NCBI GenBank assembly: GCA_018907035.1
Contig: JACCIC010000124.1
Coordinates: 1,592,501-1,656,500, forward strand
Source: Sycobia sp. Sy_11
Taxonomy: Eukaryota > Arthropoda > Insecta > Hymenoptera > Epichrysomallidae
DNA length: 64,000 bases
Reading direction: 5' to 3'
This document shows, piece after piece, positions 32,525 through 44,039 of the stretch; the stretch's first letter is position 1; the number at the start of each line of letters is the position of its first letter. The position numbers and the translations under genes were made by a program. The notes beneath the pieces were generated by a model that was given only the letters and a program-made list of their open reading frames with translations, was not told the origin of the DNA and did not search any database.

Positions 32525-34723
32525 ATGAGCTTCTTCACGAAGGTGTTCGGCGGAAAGAAAGAGGCTGCCACTCCAACCACTGCAGAAGCAATTCAAAAAC
32601 TCCGCGAAACCGAGGAGATGCTTATTAAAAAGCAAGACTTCTTGGAGAGCAAAATTGAACAAGAGATACAAACTGCAAAGACGAATGGCAGAAAAAATAG
32701 GCGAGGTAAGTGAATTTTAATAACTTATGCTTTTTGTTTTTATCATTATTTTGTATTATATCACTGTTTTTGAAATCTATATGTTACATATTCATGATGT
32801 ATAAGAATTTATTTTCTTGCACAATTTAATATTGAAATGTCAGTTTCAAAATATACATCTATGTTACTAGGAAATTAATTCTTGTAGAAATTATTTTACA
32901 TATTTTTTTTATTTAATCTTCTTTTATCAAGAGTTTAACTTTCTTATATACTAATGCATATGATTATATAAAGAGAAATTTGATAATATTATACTGTATT
33001 ATAATATTCACATTACTGTTATATATTACCTTTGCTATTGTAGTGGTATCATTATAGATGTAATATCAATTGGCACCAAGAAGTATATACATGTATTATA
33101 AGCTGGTATTGGAAAGATCTTAATTTTTTGTAAAAGACTACTAAAAGATTTAATTTCATGTGCTTAATTTTATGTCTGCATAGATAAAAATGTATTATAT
33201 AAATGAGAATTTGAATAGCTGAATTTTTATTAAATTGGATAAGTAGTAAATTAGATGATAAGTTCATTAAAATTTTGAAAATGTTCTTATTTTTCTGTTT
33301 TATGTAATAAATAAACAAATTAAAATGTATACTTAAAATAAATGTTAAATTTTATGTGCTATGACACCTGATGAAACACATTTAATAAATAAAATATAAT
33401 TTTCATATAAATGTATTATTCTCTAACATTTGAATAGTTCGATAATTACAATGTAAAACATCGATATATCCCAATAATTTTATAAAGTAACTCTCAAAAT
33501 CAAAACATGGCAGTTGTCGAACTATTTAAATGCTGGAGAAAAAAAATTACATTTATGTTTATATTAAATTCCTAAATATTTTTATTGGTCTTACAGTCTT
33601 TATACTTTAATATATTATACTAAAATAATGACAGTCAGACTGTCCTTGTTCATGATCACCTACTAAGAATCTGAAATAAAAATTACTACTAAAAATAAAA
33701 TTAAATTAGATTAAAAATTAAAAATAATAAAAATAAACTATACGCTATGTTATCGAAGAACAACCTAACTGTCCCCACCACTTTAATTTAAATCTTCCTT
33801 TGATGCCCGACGTTTCAAACCACTACGGTTCATCTTCAACGACTAAACTGGGAAATTAATAAATGGGAATAAATGAATAACTAGGAATAAACTAAATATG
33901 GGGAAAACATTAAAAACTATACTTATGTCGACTGTTTTGAATTAAATTAATAAATATTTTTATCAGTCTATATATACTATAATATATTATACTAAAATAA
34001 TGACATGTTTATATTATTTACATAAAAAGTATACTTCAACATAGTTAATTAATTTTATCACAGCTGCAATTCAAGCATTAAAAAGAAAGAAGCGGTATGA
34101 AAAACAATTACAACAAATTGATGGAACATTGTCAACAATTGAGATGCAAAGAGAAGCACTAGAAAGTGCTAATACAAATACTGCTGTTCTTAATACAATG
34201 AAGAATGCAGCAGATGCTTTAAAAGCTGCTCACCAACACATGTATGAAAAAAGAAAATTTTGTACTAAGGAAATACTTAATATTAATTATTACATTTTTA
34301 AAAATTTCTTTATTTTTCAGGGATGTTGATCAAGTTCACGATATGATGGACGATATTGCAGAACAACAAGATGTAGCAAAAGAAATTTCTGATGCAATTT
34401 CTAATCCTGTGGCTTTTGGACAAGATATTGATGAAGATGAGTTAGAAAAGGAATTAGAAGAATTGGAACAAGAAGAATTAGACAAAGAATTACTTGGTAT
34501 TCAGACCACAGATGATTTACCCACTGTCCCTGCAACATCTTTACCTACTGTACCAATGAAAAAACAAAGTAATTTATTATTATTTCTTCTTCAAATAAAT
34601 TGTCACAATAATTTATTATTTCTCTTTTCATTTGATATTCTGCTAACACCATTAAAATATTTTACAGAAGCAAAACAAGAAGAAGATGACGATTTAAAAG
34701 AATTAGAACAATGGGCATCGTAA
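32525..34723 (+). CDS. shrb: charged multivesicular body protein 4 (Shrub/Snf7/Vps32), four coding exons
   Basis: Core ESCRT-III subunit; it polymerises on membranes for multivesicular-body sorting, cytokinetic abscission and membrane repair. Coding exons 32525-32705, 34064-34241, 34321-34568 and 34668-34723 join in frame to 220 residues, the usual family size. All introns are GT..AG (1358, 79 and 99 bp). The start MSFFTKVFGGKK is the conserved membrane-binding amphipathic end. The basic helices 1-2 include EAIQKLRETEEMLIKKQ and, in exon 2, a KRKKRYEKQLQQ stretch. Acidic helices follow in exon 3 (DEDELEKELEELEQEELDKE). The end LKELEQWAS is the Bro1/ALIX-binding helix. No frame damage is seen. 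Residues are very close to insect CHMP4 proteins as I know them. Confidence 0.97.
33575..34015 (-). mobile_element. PLE terminal repeat (solo) inside shrb intron 1
   Basis: The block from AAATATTTTTATTGG to the second AAATATTTTTATCAG (about 33950) matches 460-900 in PLE copy 1, including 'gacagtcagactgtcc'. A second repeat start follows directly (33945-34010), so this is a partial tandem of the PLE terminal repeat, a typical PLE arrangement, with no RT left. It is orientated against shrb. Confidence 0.7.
33805..33842 (-). ncRNA. hammerhead-ribozyme-like motif in PLE terminus, copy 3
   Basis: On the minus strand: TTGAAGA (one base off CUGANGA), GAACC, loop GTAG, then T and GGTTT as a five-pair stem-II partner, and GAAACGTCGG. 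Stem II is best preserved here of the three copies. It is antisense to the shrb transcript, so it would not be in the shrb pre-mRNA as a ribozyme. Confidence 0.45.
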
Positions 34724-34750
34724 GATCAAGATTTATTATAAAATTTTATA

Positions 34751-35305
34751 AATAAAAATCAAAGAAAGAAGAAATGTAAAATTCTGTTATGACTATAAGA
34801 ACATGTCATTTAGAATATAAAAAATTAGAAATGAAAGTGTCCTCAACTATTTATTCATTTAGAATTTGTTCGATGAACTGATTGAGTGAACAAAGTTTAC
34901 TCAGTAGATTCCTGTGAAGGTTTAAACCTATATGATAAAATGATCAGACCATTGTTATGGATGTTTATAAATTGCTGCTTTTCAAATTGCATATTATAAG
35001 ATTCTGCGAAAAATAACAAGCTTGCAGAAGTTGCATAGTTAAAACATTAATATATGGAAATTTACATTAAGAAAATGATAAAATAGGATATCTGTGATAT
35101 TCTGTTTTAGATACGATGTCTTATATTTTTAAAAATTTTAACGAGTGATGCACTTAGTTAAAAATATTTAATGTAAATTATGTACTTTATTTTCTGAAAC
35201 CAAAAATAATTGATGTGACGTATATAATTTTTATGATAAAAGCAATTACAGTTGTATTCAAAATGACAAATAAAAATTGATAGTTTAAAAAAAAACTGAA
35301 ATAAA
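34751..35305 (+). promoter_or_regulatory. candidate shrb polyadenylation signals
   Basis: AATAAA occurs at 34751-34756 (28 bp after the stop), 35269-35274 and 35300-35305. The first may be too close to the stop to be the main signal. Which is used cannot be told from sequence. Confidence 0.4.
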
Positions 35306-35309
35306 TTAC

Positions 35310-35835
35310 AATACTAACGACGAACTCTAAGTGATTACTTTATAAGCTTTGCTGTCACATTATGTATATAGATATTGTATTTTAAGCAAATCGTTGTAAA
35401 ATTTAAATTCAAACATTATATAATCATATTTACTGTAATTAAATTTTAATAAATACTAATTTACTGCAAGAATTTTTCAATACTTAATATTTAATATCTT
35501 TTCTTAAAGTGTGTTGAAAAAATATATGCGTTTTTTAAATTTTTGATCTACATACGATGTATCATGTATTTAAATAAAAATATGAATGGGATTATTTATA
35601 TGTTGTGGCTAAAATTATTTGTTAATTATTTAAGATTATGTAGATATAATTTATTTAATATATTCATTATAATTTCTATATTACTATTGTGATTATTATA
35701 ATATTATTATAGTTATTAAATTTTTTATTCAGTTAATAAAATGTGTTAAAAATATTGATAACTAATATATTAAAAATTCAAATCAATAAGCAACTGTAAT
35801 AAAGTACACACATGCACACACAGACACAAACACAC
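35310..35835. other. AT-rich spacer, no gene seen
   Basis: No coding frame or repeat family was recognised between shrb and the Gypsy relic. Confidence 0.5.
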
Positions 35836-35899
35836 ATCATATAATACTAATGTATAAAGACAAAGCGTGTTGTTTTTTTTTTTTATACTTTTGGCCTGT

Positions 35900-36935
35900 G
35901 CGCGTAAATATACATTTGCAATTTACGTGGTTTCCCCGCTGACGCCGTGTTGTAACGCACATGTATTCCGCTAGACTGACACCTACGCTTATTCTTACGA
36001 GGAGTACAGGACCAGCGGTACGGTGGGCAGTAGTCGTGGCCAGTCTGGTTTGTCGCCGTGACATCTGAAAGCGGCTTTCAGATCACGGTGCTAACATTCG
36101 ACCATAGGTAACCTCAGGTAACCTAGTGTACCTGTCTACTATGGTAAGTAGATACTGATAACTCTTGTATTTGGGTAGCGGTCCTACGATGTCTATATGT
36201 ACATGCTCGAACCGGGAGTCGGCCCTAAGAAATGTGACGGGACCGTTTGGTTGTGTCGCGTGATCTTCGACGCTTGCGACACGATGCAGCTTTTACACTA
36301 TCGGGCTATTTCGCGTGACATATTCGGCCACACTTATTGCTTGCGCACTAGCCTGTCGGTTACTCTGCCACTCGAGTGTGAACTGTCATACACGAGAGCT
36401 ATAAGCTCATCCCGCACGCCTTTTCCAGTTTACCATGGATGGAATGAAAAATGCTTTGATATGCGATAACGCGTTAGCGACGGCATTCTCTGTGCCGGGC
36501 CAGTACGTGGTCTTAAGGTCAAATGAACCGAGGTAGTTTAATTGTCTTCAACAAATCCTGGGGGCTTTGTCCTAAGATTGGGCGAGCGCGTAAACTAGAG
36601 GTTTGTGGCCCTAAAATTTTCTTACTTCGAGGTACTAAAAGAACTTACGCACGGCATAGTATATCGCTCTTAGTTTGCGGTCGTATGTCGAATATTTAGA
36701 TTGCGCATTATTAAATTTCTTGTTGTAAAAAGTAACGGGTTGCCATGAGTCGACAACTTTTTTCTCCAGGGCCACTCCTATAGCAATGACAGACGCATCG
36801 GTGACCAAGCGAATGTCGGTCTTCTCCAGTCTTTGTCAGTCTGGGTGAGCTTCGTCAGTTCATCTTTGCATTTCGCGAACGCGATCTCGACGAACTTGTC
36901 CCATTAAGAGTACTGTATACCTTTGAAGGAAGTCC
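35900..36935 (-). pseudogene. Gypsy RNase H and integrase, broken
   Basis: On the minus strand, the RNase H start LVTDASVIAIGVALEKK lies at about 36812-36756, followed by FNNAQSKYSTYDRKLRAIYY. Integrase follows: a degenerate zinc-finger region with a CIVSQ-like piece, then FEHVHIDIVGPLPKY (first catalytic Asp, near 36205-36165) and YLLTIVDRYTRLPEVTY. The frame then decays. Frameshifts lie near 36800 and 36640. RNase H removes the RNA template and integrase joins cDNA to the genome in active elements. Confidence 0.75.
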
Positions 36936-37362
36936 GAATCGATCGCAGCGTCTACTAGAAAAATTCATTGCCGTGGTTTGCTAAACGAAACAGAATGTTC
37001 TGCATTACTGACTTTTCAGGGACGTAGCTTATTATCATTTTTTTAGACGAGGAGCCTATATATATATATATTTGTAGTAATTGTTGCGATCAAGGTTTGG
37101 GTTTCCAAGCGACCATGAGTCATACGCATGGGAATAATGAGATAAGCAATAAGATGTTTACGGTATCGTTTGTCACCCTTATATAGAAGCTTAGCATTAT
37201 ATGAATGTATATAGTATAGCTCTGCTGAGATTTGAAAAATATTGACCAATCTTTTCAAAAGGACGAGAAGATTAAAAACCCAAACGTTTTTGATGAGTAA
37301 CTTATAGGTTGCACTACCAAAGATAGACATGGATAGAAGCGTAAAGCCCATATAAAAAATAT

Positions 37363-37723
37363 CACAACCCCAAGGCAAGTTGCTACCCTAACATACAAAC
37401 GTCACAACCGTTACGAACCACGATTGTAATAGTTTTTTGCACACTGTCTCTGTTTTACCACTTCACATATCTACGGGAATTACAGTTTTTTACTCAATGC
37501 ACTTAAACAAGTAATATATTACTTGCCAAAGTGCAGTAAGTACAAAACTGTAATTCTTCAGTAATAATACGTTAATATTATAAGTGTAGTTAGTAAAAAA
37601 CTGTTATTCTCGTCGGTACGTAAAGTGGTAAAACAGTGACAGCGCGCAAAAAACTACTACAATCCTAGTTCGTAACGGTTGTGACATCTGTATGTCCGGG
37701 TAATAACTTACCTCGGGGTTGTG
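37363..37723. mobile_element. 361-bp foldback/MITE element inside the Gypsy relic
   Basis: The left arm starts CACAACCCCAAGGCAAGTT and the right arm ends with the inverted complement; about 130 bp of each arm pair, with shared 'gtcacaaccgttacgaac'. The middle holds a perfect 18-bp palindrome (CAAGTAATATATTACTTG, near 37510). No coding capacity. A target duplication is not obvious. Confidence 0.75.
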
Positions 37724-37729
37724 AAAATC

Positions 37730-38690
37730 GATCTTTTTTATTCTATGTATTGTTTTGTGCAAGCAACATTTCTCGACTTAAACTCTAAATTAAAGGTAAC
37801 ATAGGAATTCGGTATTGACTAATTGTAAGTATATTCAAATTATATAATAGCAAATCAATTTCTCTACAAAAATAGCAAAAAATATTTGTGTGTATCGACA
37901 GGGTATGACAAATATAAAGTTTTAGTAAAAAATATCTGATCTACTCGAGGGAAAAGTTAAACCGCGGCTCACTAAAATCGGTTCACGCAGCTCTGACGTG
38001 ACTTACACAGAACTAGCCGCATACAAAAACATGTGCACAAATGTCACTGATTTGTTTGAGAGAATTCAGGATTATTTCCACATATTGCGCACACATGCGC
38101 GTGCGTACACACACCGGGCATCACTACCATACACTTTAAGCATTTTTTCATAAGTTTCTTTCGCGGTTTCACCAAGTGAAAATACAAAAGACTGTTTAGT
38201 GTTTTACAATAGTGTTTTACAGCTGGCGAAGAAATAATCTTACAAGAGTCATCAAGGTCTCAATTGAGAGAGTAGAGAGTTACTATTACGGTGGCGGAGT
38301 TACAAATTCGTAGTGTTACCACAGGCCGAGAAATAAAATAGGTCGAATTACTTAATTATCTGACCTCGTACATACATGAACTGCGTACTTGCATGCTTCA
38401 TGTTCTGAAACATAGAATCTCTTTTATTTGTAAAAACTACATTAAAATGTATAATGCCAAATATAATCTACACATATTTAGTTGTATCGCCTAATTTTCT
38501 TTTATAATTACTTACGTAAAATATGAATTTCAAACATTACAATAAGGATCAGGGTTTTTTTTTATTTCAAGAATATATGTACGGTACTGATTACTGCTTG
38601 TTGCGACATCTCTTTGAATATACTGAACTAAATTTCTTTCTTTTTTATCTACAAAAATAGTGATTATCAGTTGCGGGGAATTTTGTGCAT
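37730..38690. other. spacer within the disrupted Gypsy, no gene seen
   Basis: No motif recognised. It is foreign to the Gypsy frame on both sides. Confidence 0.4.
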
Positions 38691-38693
38691 TAG

Positions 38694-39026
38694 AAATTTA
38701 CTTCGACGTCTCATTTTGCTTATACAATACGTATAACGGCGAAACAAATTTTATTTGATTTATTTTTTGCCCTGCAAGTAGAGACACTCGAATTATGTAT
38801 ACTAACTGATACCATAAATTTATAATAATTACTTTCTTTGAAAGCACTAGCACTATGAGGCGCAGAAGACAAAATTGTGAATTTTCTTTATTTTTTTACC
38901 CTACTTAGAGAAATGTTATGATCTCTAAGAAAGTTTCGTCACTTTTAGGAATGTCTAAAGATTTAAACAAAATTTTTTTAACTGTCTATAATCCAAATTA
39001 TAGGAATAATACGTCGAAGTAAATTT
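38694..39026. repeat. inverted 16-bp repeats bounding 333 bp
   Basis: AAATTTACTTCGACGT at 38694-38709 has its exact inverted complement at 39011-39026. This may be a small DNA transposon inserted at the edge of the Gypsy RT. Confidence 0.5.
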
Positions 39027-39049
39027 ATTGATTCTGGTAGTTCGGTGTG

Positions 39050-40260
39050 ACGCTGCGATCGAGGTATGCAGCACTCTTAATTGGACACGTGTCCTTTTTG
39101 GTCGCGCCTTGCAGATAGTGCAGTAGCGATTCTTGTGTTTCCGTTGCATGCGGTATGGAAGCTCGATAGAAGTTAATCATTTCTAAAAATCATCGGAGTT
39201 TCGTCGCGTTTTTAGGTTTGGGGACTTCTCGAATAGCTGTTATCTTTTCGGCGGTCAGTTTAAATCCGTCGGCATTAATGGTGTGCCCGAGGAATTCGAG
39301 TTCCAAAATTTGTCCAAGCACGCCGAAACTCTCTCTGAATTTTATCCGTGCTATTCTTCGTTAACCGAGGCTATCAAATGTCAAGGAAGACAAAGGTACA
39401 ACGGAGATCTCCTAACGCATTATCGATATATTATGCTGGAACGTCTGGGCCACGTTTTTGAACTCGAACGACATCACGCTAAATTTGTATAAGCCGAAAG
39501 AAGTGATGACCGCGGTTACCTTCTTATCATCCTCTGCTACGGGGATTTGGTAAAACCCCTTCTGTAGGTCAAGCTTCGAGAAGACTGTCTTCCTATTTAA
39601 AAGGGTGTGAAAGTCTCGTAAATGAGGAAACTGATACTTATCGGGGTGAGTTACGCTGTTCGGCCTCCGATAATCGCCACAGATACACCAATCGCCGTCC
39701 TGGACCATATGGATCGGGACGGCCCACGAACGTTTAGATGGCTGGATAATGTCTTTTTCGAGCATGTCGTCGAATGGGTCTTTCGCGGCCCGTAATTTTT
39801 CCGGGCTAAGCCATCGCGCACATTGGCTGAGCGGAGGACCTTTTTAATATAGTGGTAAACATCACGATTTACGACCTTTCCATCTCGGTACCTAACATGC
39901 GGGGATATTTTAAGAGAACCGGTACGAAGGGACTGCAGGGGTCGATAGCGTTTGCGGAGTGCATTTGGATTACTCGCACAGTAGACTTTACGGTTTCCTC
40001 CGTGTCCTTGTATTATAGTCATTTCAGCTTGAAATCCAAGAGAATGCGGACATTCTCTAAAAAGTCGCTTCCTATTATTGAGTACAAGACCTTCGCGACG
40101 ATGAAATTTCAGGTAAGTTTCTTCTTAAACACAAAATAGGTCCGGATTATCTTTGTATCATATGTGTTGATGAGGGAGCCGTTTGCCACGAAAAGTTCCG
40201 TAGTTTCCGGGCTTTTATCGGTCGTTTCATCATTTGACAGGATAACCTTGTCGACTAAAA
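39050..40260 (-). pseudogene. Gypsy protease and reverse transcriptase, broken
   Basis: Protease: a piece ending IIGSDFLENVRILLDF (about 40090-40040). RT: the frame 39765-39412 reads WAVPIHMVQDGDWCICGDYR, then FSKLDLQKGFYQIPVAEDDK and TAVITSFGLYKFSVMSF. The YxDD box is missing: sequence jumps near 39410 to an ELEFLGHTINADGFKLTAEK-like piece (39300-39235), then NFYRASIPHATETQESLL (about 39185-39120). The lack of the catalytic Asp pair and several stops show it is dead. Confidence 0.8.
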
Positions 40261-40284
40261 AGATAGACTCGGTGGTCTTATTTT

Positions 40285-40806
40285 TCAATGAACGATCTCC
40301 GAATCACAATCAGAGAAGTCGCTAATGATGTTGGCATATCAGTTGGCTCATGCCATGGGATTTTTTTGGATGTTTTCGATATGAAACGTGTGGCAGCAAA
40401 ATTTGTTCCAAAGTTGTTGAATTTCGAACAAAAACAGCGGCGAATGGAAGTTGCTTAAGAGTCGCTAAATGAAGTTAATAACGATGCAGAACTATTAAAA
40501 CGTGTTATCACAGATGACGAACCATGGGTTTACGGATATGATGACGAAACTAAGGTTCAATCATCGCAGTGGAGATATTCTGTATCGCCAAGACCGAAAA
40601 AGGCTCGACAAATGAAAATCGCCGAACTCAAAATACACATCTAACGTTAGCGGCTGCCACTTAAAATTAAGCAATGAATATTGCTGAACATTTTATCGTA
40701 CTTCATGGGCATAAGTACCAACATAATAAAAAATTTTTTATACAGGTGGACTCTCCAAACCCGCGAAATTTAAAAATTCTCGTTAATTTTTGAACGCACC
40801 TCGTAC
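40285..40806 (+). pseudogene. mariner scrap (irritans-like), with right end
   Basis: Reads LRITIREVANDVGISVGSCH-like helix-turn-helix sequence, KRVAAKFVPKLL, then VITDDEPWVYGYDDETK with the first catalytic Asp region and SPRPKKARQ. An in-frame stop lies near 40456. The block with the second and third Asp is deleted. The sequence ends TTGAACGCACCTCGTA (about 40790-40806), a typical mariner terminus. Confidence 0.75.
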
Positions 40807-40809
40807 AAG

Positions 40810-41340
40810 AAGAATTTTACATCACCAAAGATTAAATTGTATGACTCTTACATTATTATATTTAATATATAAGGTACGAGAAATTACTCGTAATTAATAC
40901 TATGTTCTTTTTTATTTTACATATATAGTGAATCTTAAATATTCAATTTGGTGGCAAAAAATAGAGAGCGAGGATTATTTTGCATAGAAGGAAGGAACTG
41001 TGTTCAATTTTTTATATGTATATTAACAATCTTATTCATCCTACAATGATAAATTATTCTCATGGGATTCTAAATTTCTTTTGCAACTACATCATAAATT
41101 GATATTTGTTTCTGTATTGTTGAATTTTTTCTCAACATTTATTTTATTTTATTTTAATATTTTATTTCAAGCATTTAATTTTCTATTTTTGATTTATATT
41201 ATTATTTCTATTTTTTTTATATGTCAGACAATTAATAGATTTTCTCTGTTTGTTACCACGTGTTATTATCATAATATTATATAAGCATTAAATACTAATA
41301 ATCCATTTTTTAAACTAATTAAGGAATATCCTGTTCCGTA
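40810..41340. other. AT-rich spacer, no gene seen
   Basis: No coding or repeat signal was recognised. Confidence 0.5.
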
Positions 41341-42140
41341 CGAACATTAAAATCAAGGGTAGATATTTTTTTGCGATTCGAATTGCGATGCGAATTGCGA
41401 TGTATTGTTGGCCGCGTGTATATGTATATATGTATATACTAAGCGACGCCGGTGAGGAGCGGTCGTATTTTGTTTCTGCCGCACCGCTGCTTCACCGCGC
41501 GGGTCTCGTGCACTCACGCGCATATTCAGTGACAGCCCAGAGCAGAGGGCAACTCGATCAGTACGATCACGTCCTCACGGACTTGGGCACTTTCTATGTT
41601 CAGATATCGATTGCCGCATGAACAATCAAATCAGCTCATGGGCATTTTGTGATTTCGATTCGAAACTTGGACTACGGCTGGAGGGGCCTAATCCTCACCT
41701 CTGTCTCTGCGGGTCCGTCGTCGAGATCGCCTACATAGAGGTATGCATCGTGGTAAAATTAGTGTTTATTTAGTTTGGGTTTTTATGCCTTACGGCTTTT
41801 TCCCAATAAAAAATTATTTTTGTGTGGTGATTTCGCCCAGAAGTTTTTGAACCTTTTACACAATCCCTCAAAAATTTAAAACATAAAAAAATGTATATTC
41901 ATTGCATCAAGCCATCTACGGCGCGGTAGGAATCAATTGATGGTGCCTCCTGTGAGGCATTGATCTCGCGACTTGGAAGAATTTTCGCGGGCACACACGA
42001 GGTCGCCTGCACATGATCGTGAAGGGATTACGTACTTTTACGCACAACACAGAACGGCAAAGCATCATCATTGTTGGAATTTCATCACTCCCGCATTAAA
42101 AACATTCAGGTTCGGCGGATTGTGATCTTCATCAAAAGAT
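41340..42140. other. unassigned CpG-rich block
   Basis: Starts with a short tandem of GAATTGCGATG and includes a CpG-rich stretch 41440-41760. An AATAAA occurs near 41804. It has the texture of an LTR or promoter, but no partner copy exists in the window and no coding domain was found. Confidence 0.3.
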
Positions 42141-42743
42141 AAGTTGGACTTTTTTTTTTTTTATTTAGCTTACCCAAGCCTATAAAAAGACTTATATAGC
42201 TATGATAAGTTGGACTTAATTTGAATCTTTTACGCATTCTTCATTGTCATTTTTACAAATAATAGTTAAGAGGAAATTTCTTTCATTTTTATTTTTTTTT
42301 ACAAATGTTGTGCGTGTTCGGTCTTCGCGCCGGACCAGCGATATTCTTGGAAGTAGGGGAGGAGCGAGCACGTGATCGCTTTGTATCTCTCATATTAAAT
42401 TTTCTGTTCTTATCGCGATTACTCTGCAATCTTATTAGTTTATTTCTTTTTTTGGATAAATCATTATTATTATTTATTGATTTCATTATTGAACAACTAT
42501 ATTTTTCAACAGATTTTAAAGTAATAATTTTGCATATTTAAATCCGACAAATTTCAATTTTAAAGATTTTTTACAGCTTGCTTGTTCGTTTTATTTTTTG
42601 CATTAAGATCAAAATTGCGTTTATAAATTATTGTTTTTCTAGTAAGTTCTAGAATTTTCGTATATAATTCCCTTATTAAGAGATTTGATTTTTTTTGTAG
42701 AAAACGCGCGTGCTCTTCTACATTTCTTTTATAACTTTTATGT
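42140..42743. other. AT-rich spacer, no gene seen
   Basis: Only short frames; it leads into the mariner at 42746. Confidence 0.5.
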
Positions 42744-42745
42744 TA

Positions 42746-44031
42746 TCAGGTATGTGAATAAGTCTTTCCCGTTTTTTTTCAAATTTTGAGCCTTTATTGT
42801 GAAAAAATGGTTACAAATGAATTATAGAAAGTATTGGCCATCGCTAGCTACAACTTTTTCCCATCTTTCTGGCAACATACGAATCCCGTTGCGAAAAAAT
42901 TCGATCGGTTTGGCCTCTATCCAGTCATCCACCCATTTTTTGGCTTCCTCGTAGGAATGGAAGTGCTGGTCAGCCAGGCCATGCGTCATCGATCTGGAGA
43001 GATGGTAATCAGACGGAGCAACGTCTGGACTATACGGCGGGTGGGGTAGGACTTCCCATTTGAGCGTTTCTAAGTATGTTTTCACCGGCGGTGCAACATG
43101 TGGGCGAGCATTGTCATGTTGCAAAATAACTTTGTCGTGCCTGTCGGAATATTGTGGCCGTTTTTCTCGCAGTGCGCGGCTCAAACGCATCAATTGTCGT
43201 CGATAGACCTCGCCTGTGATCCTTTCATTCGGTTTCAGAAGCTCATAGTAAACCACACCTAGCTGGTCCCACCATATACAGAGCATGAGCTTGGCACCAT
43301 GAATATTTGGCTTGGCCGTCGATGATGATACATGGCCGGGTAGTCCCCATGATTTTCTTCGCTTCGGATTATCGTAACGTATCCACTTTTCATCGCCAGT
43401 CACGATACGATGCAGAAAACCCTTTCTTTTATGTCGCTGAAGCAGCTGTTCGCAAGTGAAAAAACGCCGTTCGACGTCTCTCAGCTTCAGTTCGTACGGC
43501 ACCCAATTTCCTTCCTTTTGGATCATTCCCATGGCTTTCAAACGCTTGGAAATGGTTGTTCGGTCAACTCCCAATGCTTCAGCAAGTTCTTCTTGCATTT
43601 GACAAGAATCTTCATCAAGCAAAGTCGCCAATTCTCGATCTTCAAAGATTTGCGGCCGCCCGGAACGCTCCTTGTCTTCCACGTCGAAATCACCGCTTTT
43701 CAAGCGTCGAAACCATCCGCGAACACTTGAATCATCGACACAACCTTCTCCATAAGCCTCCTGAAGCAATCGATGCGTCTCGGCAGCAGATTTCTTCAAA
43801 TTGAACCAATAAAGTGAAACTTCCCGCAAATGACGTCGACTCGGCTCAAATTTCGACATTTTCACGATATCAAAAATTTATGATGCGAAAAAATTTTAAC
43901 TAATGTGTTAGTATGGAATTGTTGACATATGAATAAGCTTTGATTATGACATATGTAACCATTGAATACTCGCACAGTATTGGTGACGCCATCTCTTACA
44001 AAAAACGGGAAAGACTTATTCACACTCCTAA
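42746..44031 (-). mobile_element. mariner (mauritiana-type), near-complete with both ends
   Basis: The left end TCAGGTATGTGAATAAGTC (42746) and the right end, inverted TTAGGAGTGTGAATAAGTC (to 44031), share GTGAATAAGTCTTTCCCG and are flanked by TA (42744-42745, 44032-44033). Length is 1286 bp, standard for an autonomous mariner. The transposase is open. The partner copy at 20713 lacks its 3' end. Confidence 0.95.
42822..43865 (-). CDS. mariner transposase, intact 347-aa frame
   Basis: Complete D,D34D transposase. Helix-turn-helix DNA-binding region at the N-terminus, RSGRP, WVPYEL linker, then IVTGDEKWIRY, LQHDNARPH and APSDYHLSRSM with the three catalytic Asp, the last two 34 residues apart. 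The end is LPERWEKVVASDGQYF. Compared with the copy at 20879, about 13 residues differ. The notable one is YHLS for YHLF next to the third Asp, a normally conserved position, which may reduce activity. The 5' untranslated part is about 165 bp in element orientation. Confidence 0.94.
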   Translation of the reverse strand: MKMSKFEPSRRHLREVSLYWFNLKKSAAETHRLLQEAYGEGCVDDSSVRGWFRRLKSGDFDVEDKERSGRPQIFEDRELATLLDEDSCQMQEELAEALGVDRTTISKRLKAMGMIQKEGNWVPYELKLRDVERRFFTCEQLLQRHKRKGFLHRIVTGDEKWIRYDNPKRRKSWGLPGHVSSSTAKPNIHGAKLMLCIWWDQLGVVYYELLKPNERITGEVYRRQLMRLSRALREKRPQYSDRHDKVILQHDNARPHVAPPVKTYLETLKWEVLPHPPYSPDVAPSDYHLSRSMTHGLADQHFHSYEEAKKWVDDWIEAKPIEFFRNGIRMLPERWEKVVASDGQYFL

Positions 44032-44039
44032 TAATATTT

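Larger units (their letters stand above)
32706..34063 (+). other. shrb intron 1
   Basis: Begins GTAAGTG and ends TTTATCACAG. It is much longer than the other two introns and contains the PLE terminal repeat at 33575-34015. The rest is AT-rich with no further feature. A 40-bp palindrome-like pair is suggested by similar text near 33415-33440 and 33505-33545. Confidence 0.9.
35840..40290 (-). mobile_element. Gypsy (Ty3) retrotransposon relic, minus strand, split by insertions
   Basis: In element order: protease (about 40250-40040), reverse transcriptase (39860-39060), an interruption, RNase H (36930-36480) and integrase (36480-35930). The interval 37030-38990 is foreign and includes a foldback element. 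No LTRs were identified. All domains contain stops. Confidence 0.8.

Noticed and set aside
36197..36469. 90-codon plus-strand frame
   Set aside because: It is the antisense of the Gypsy integrase region.
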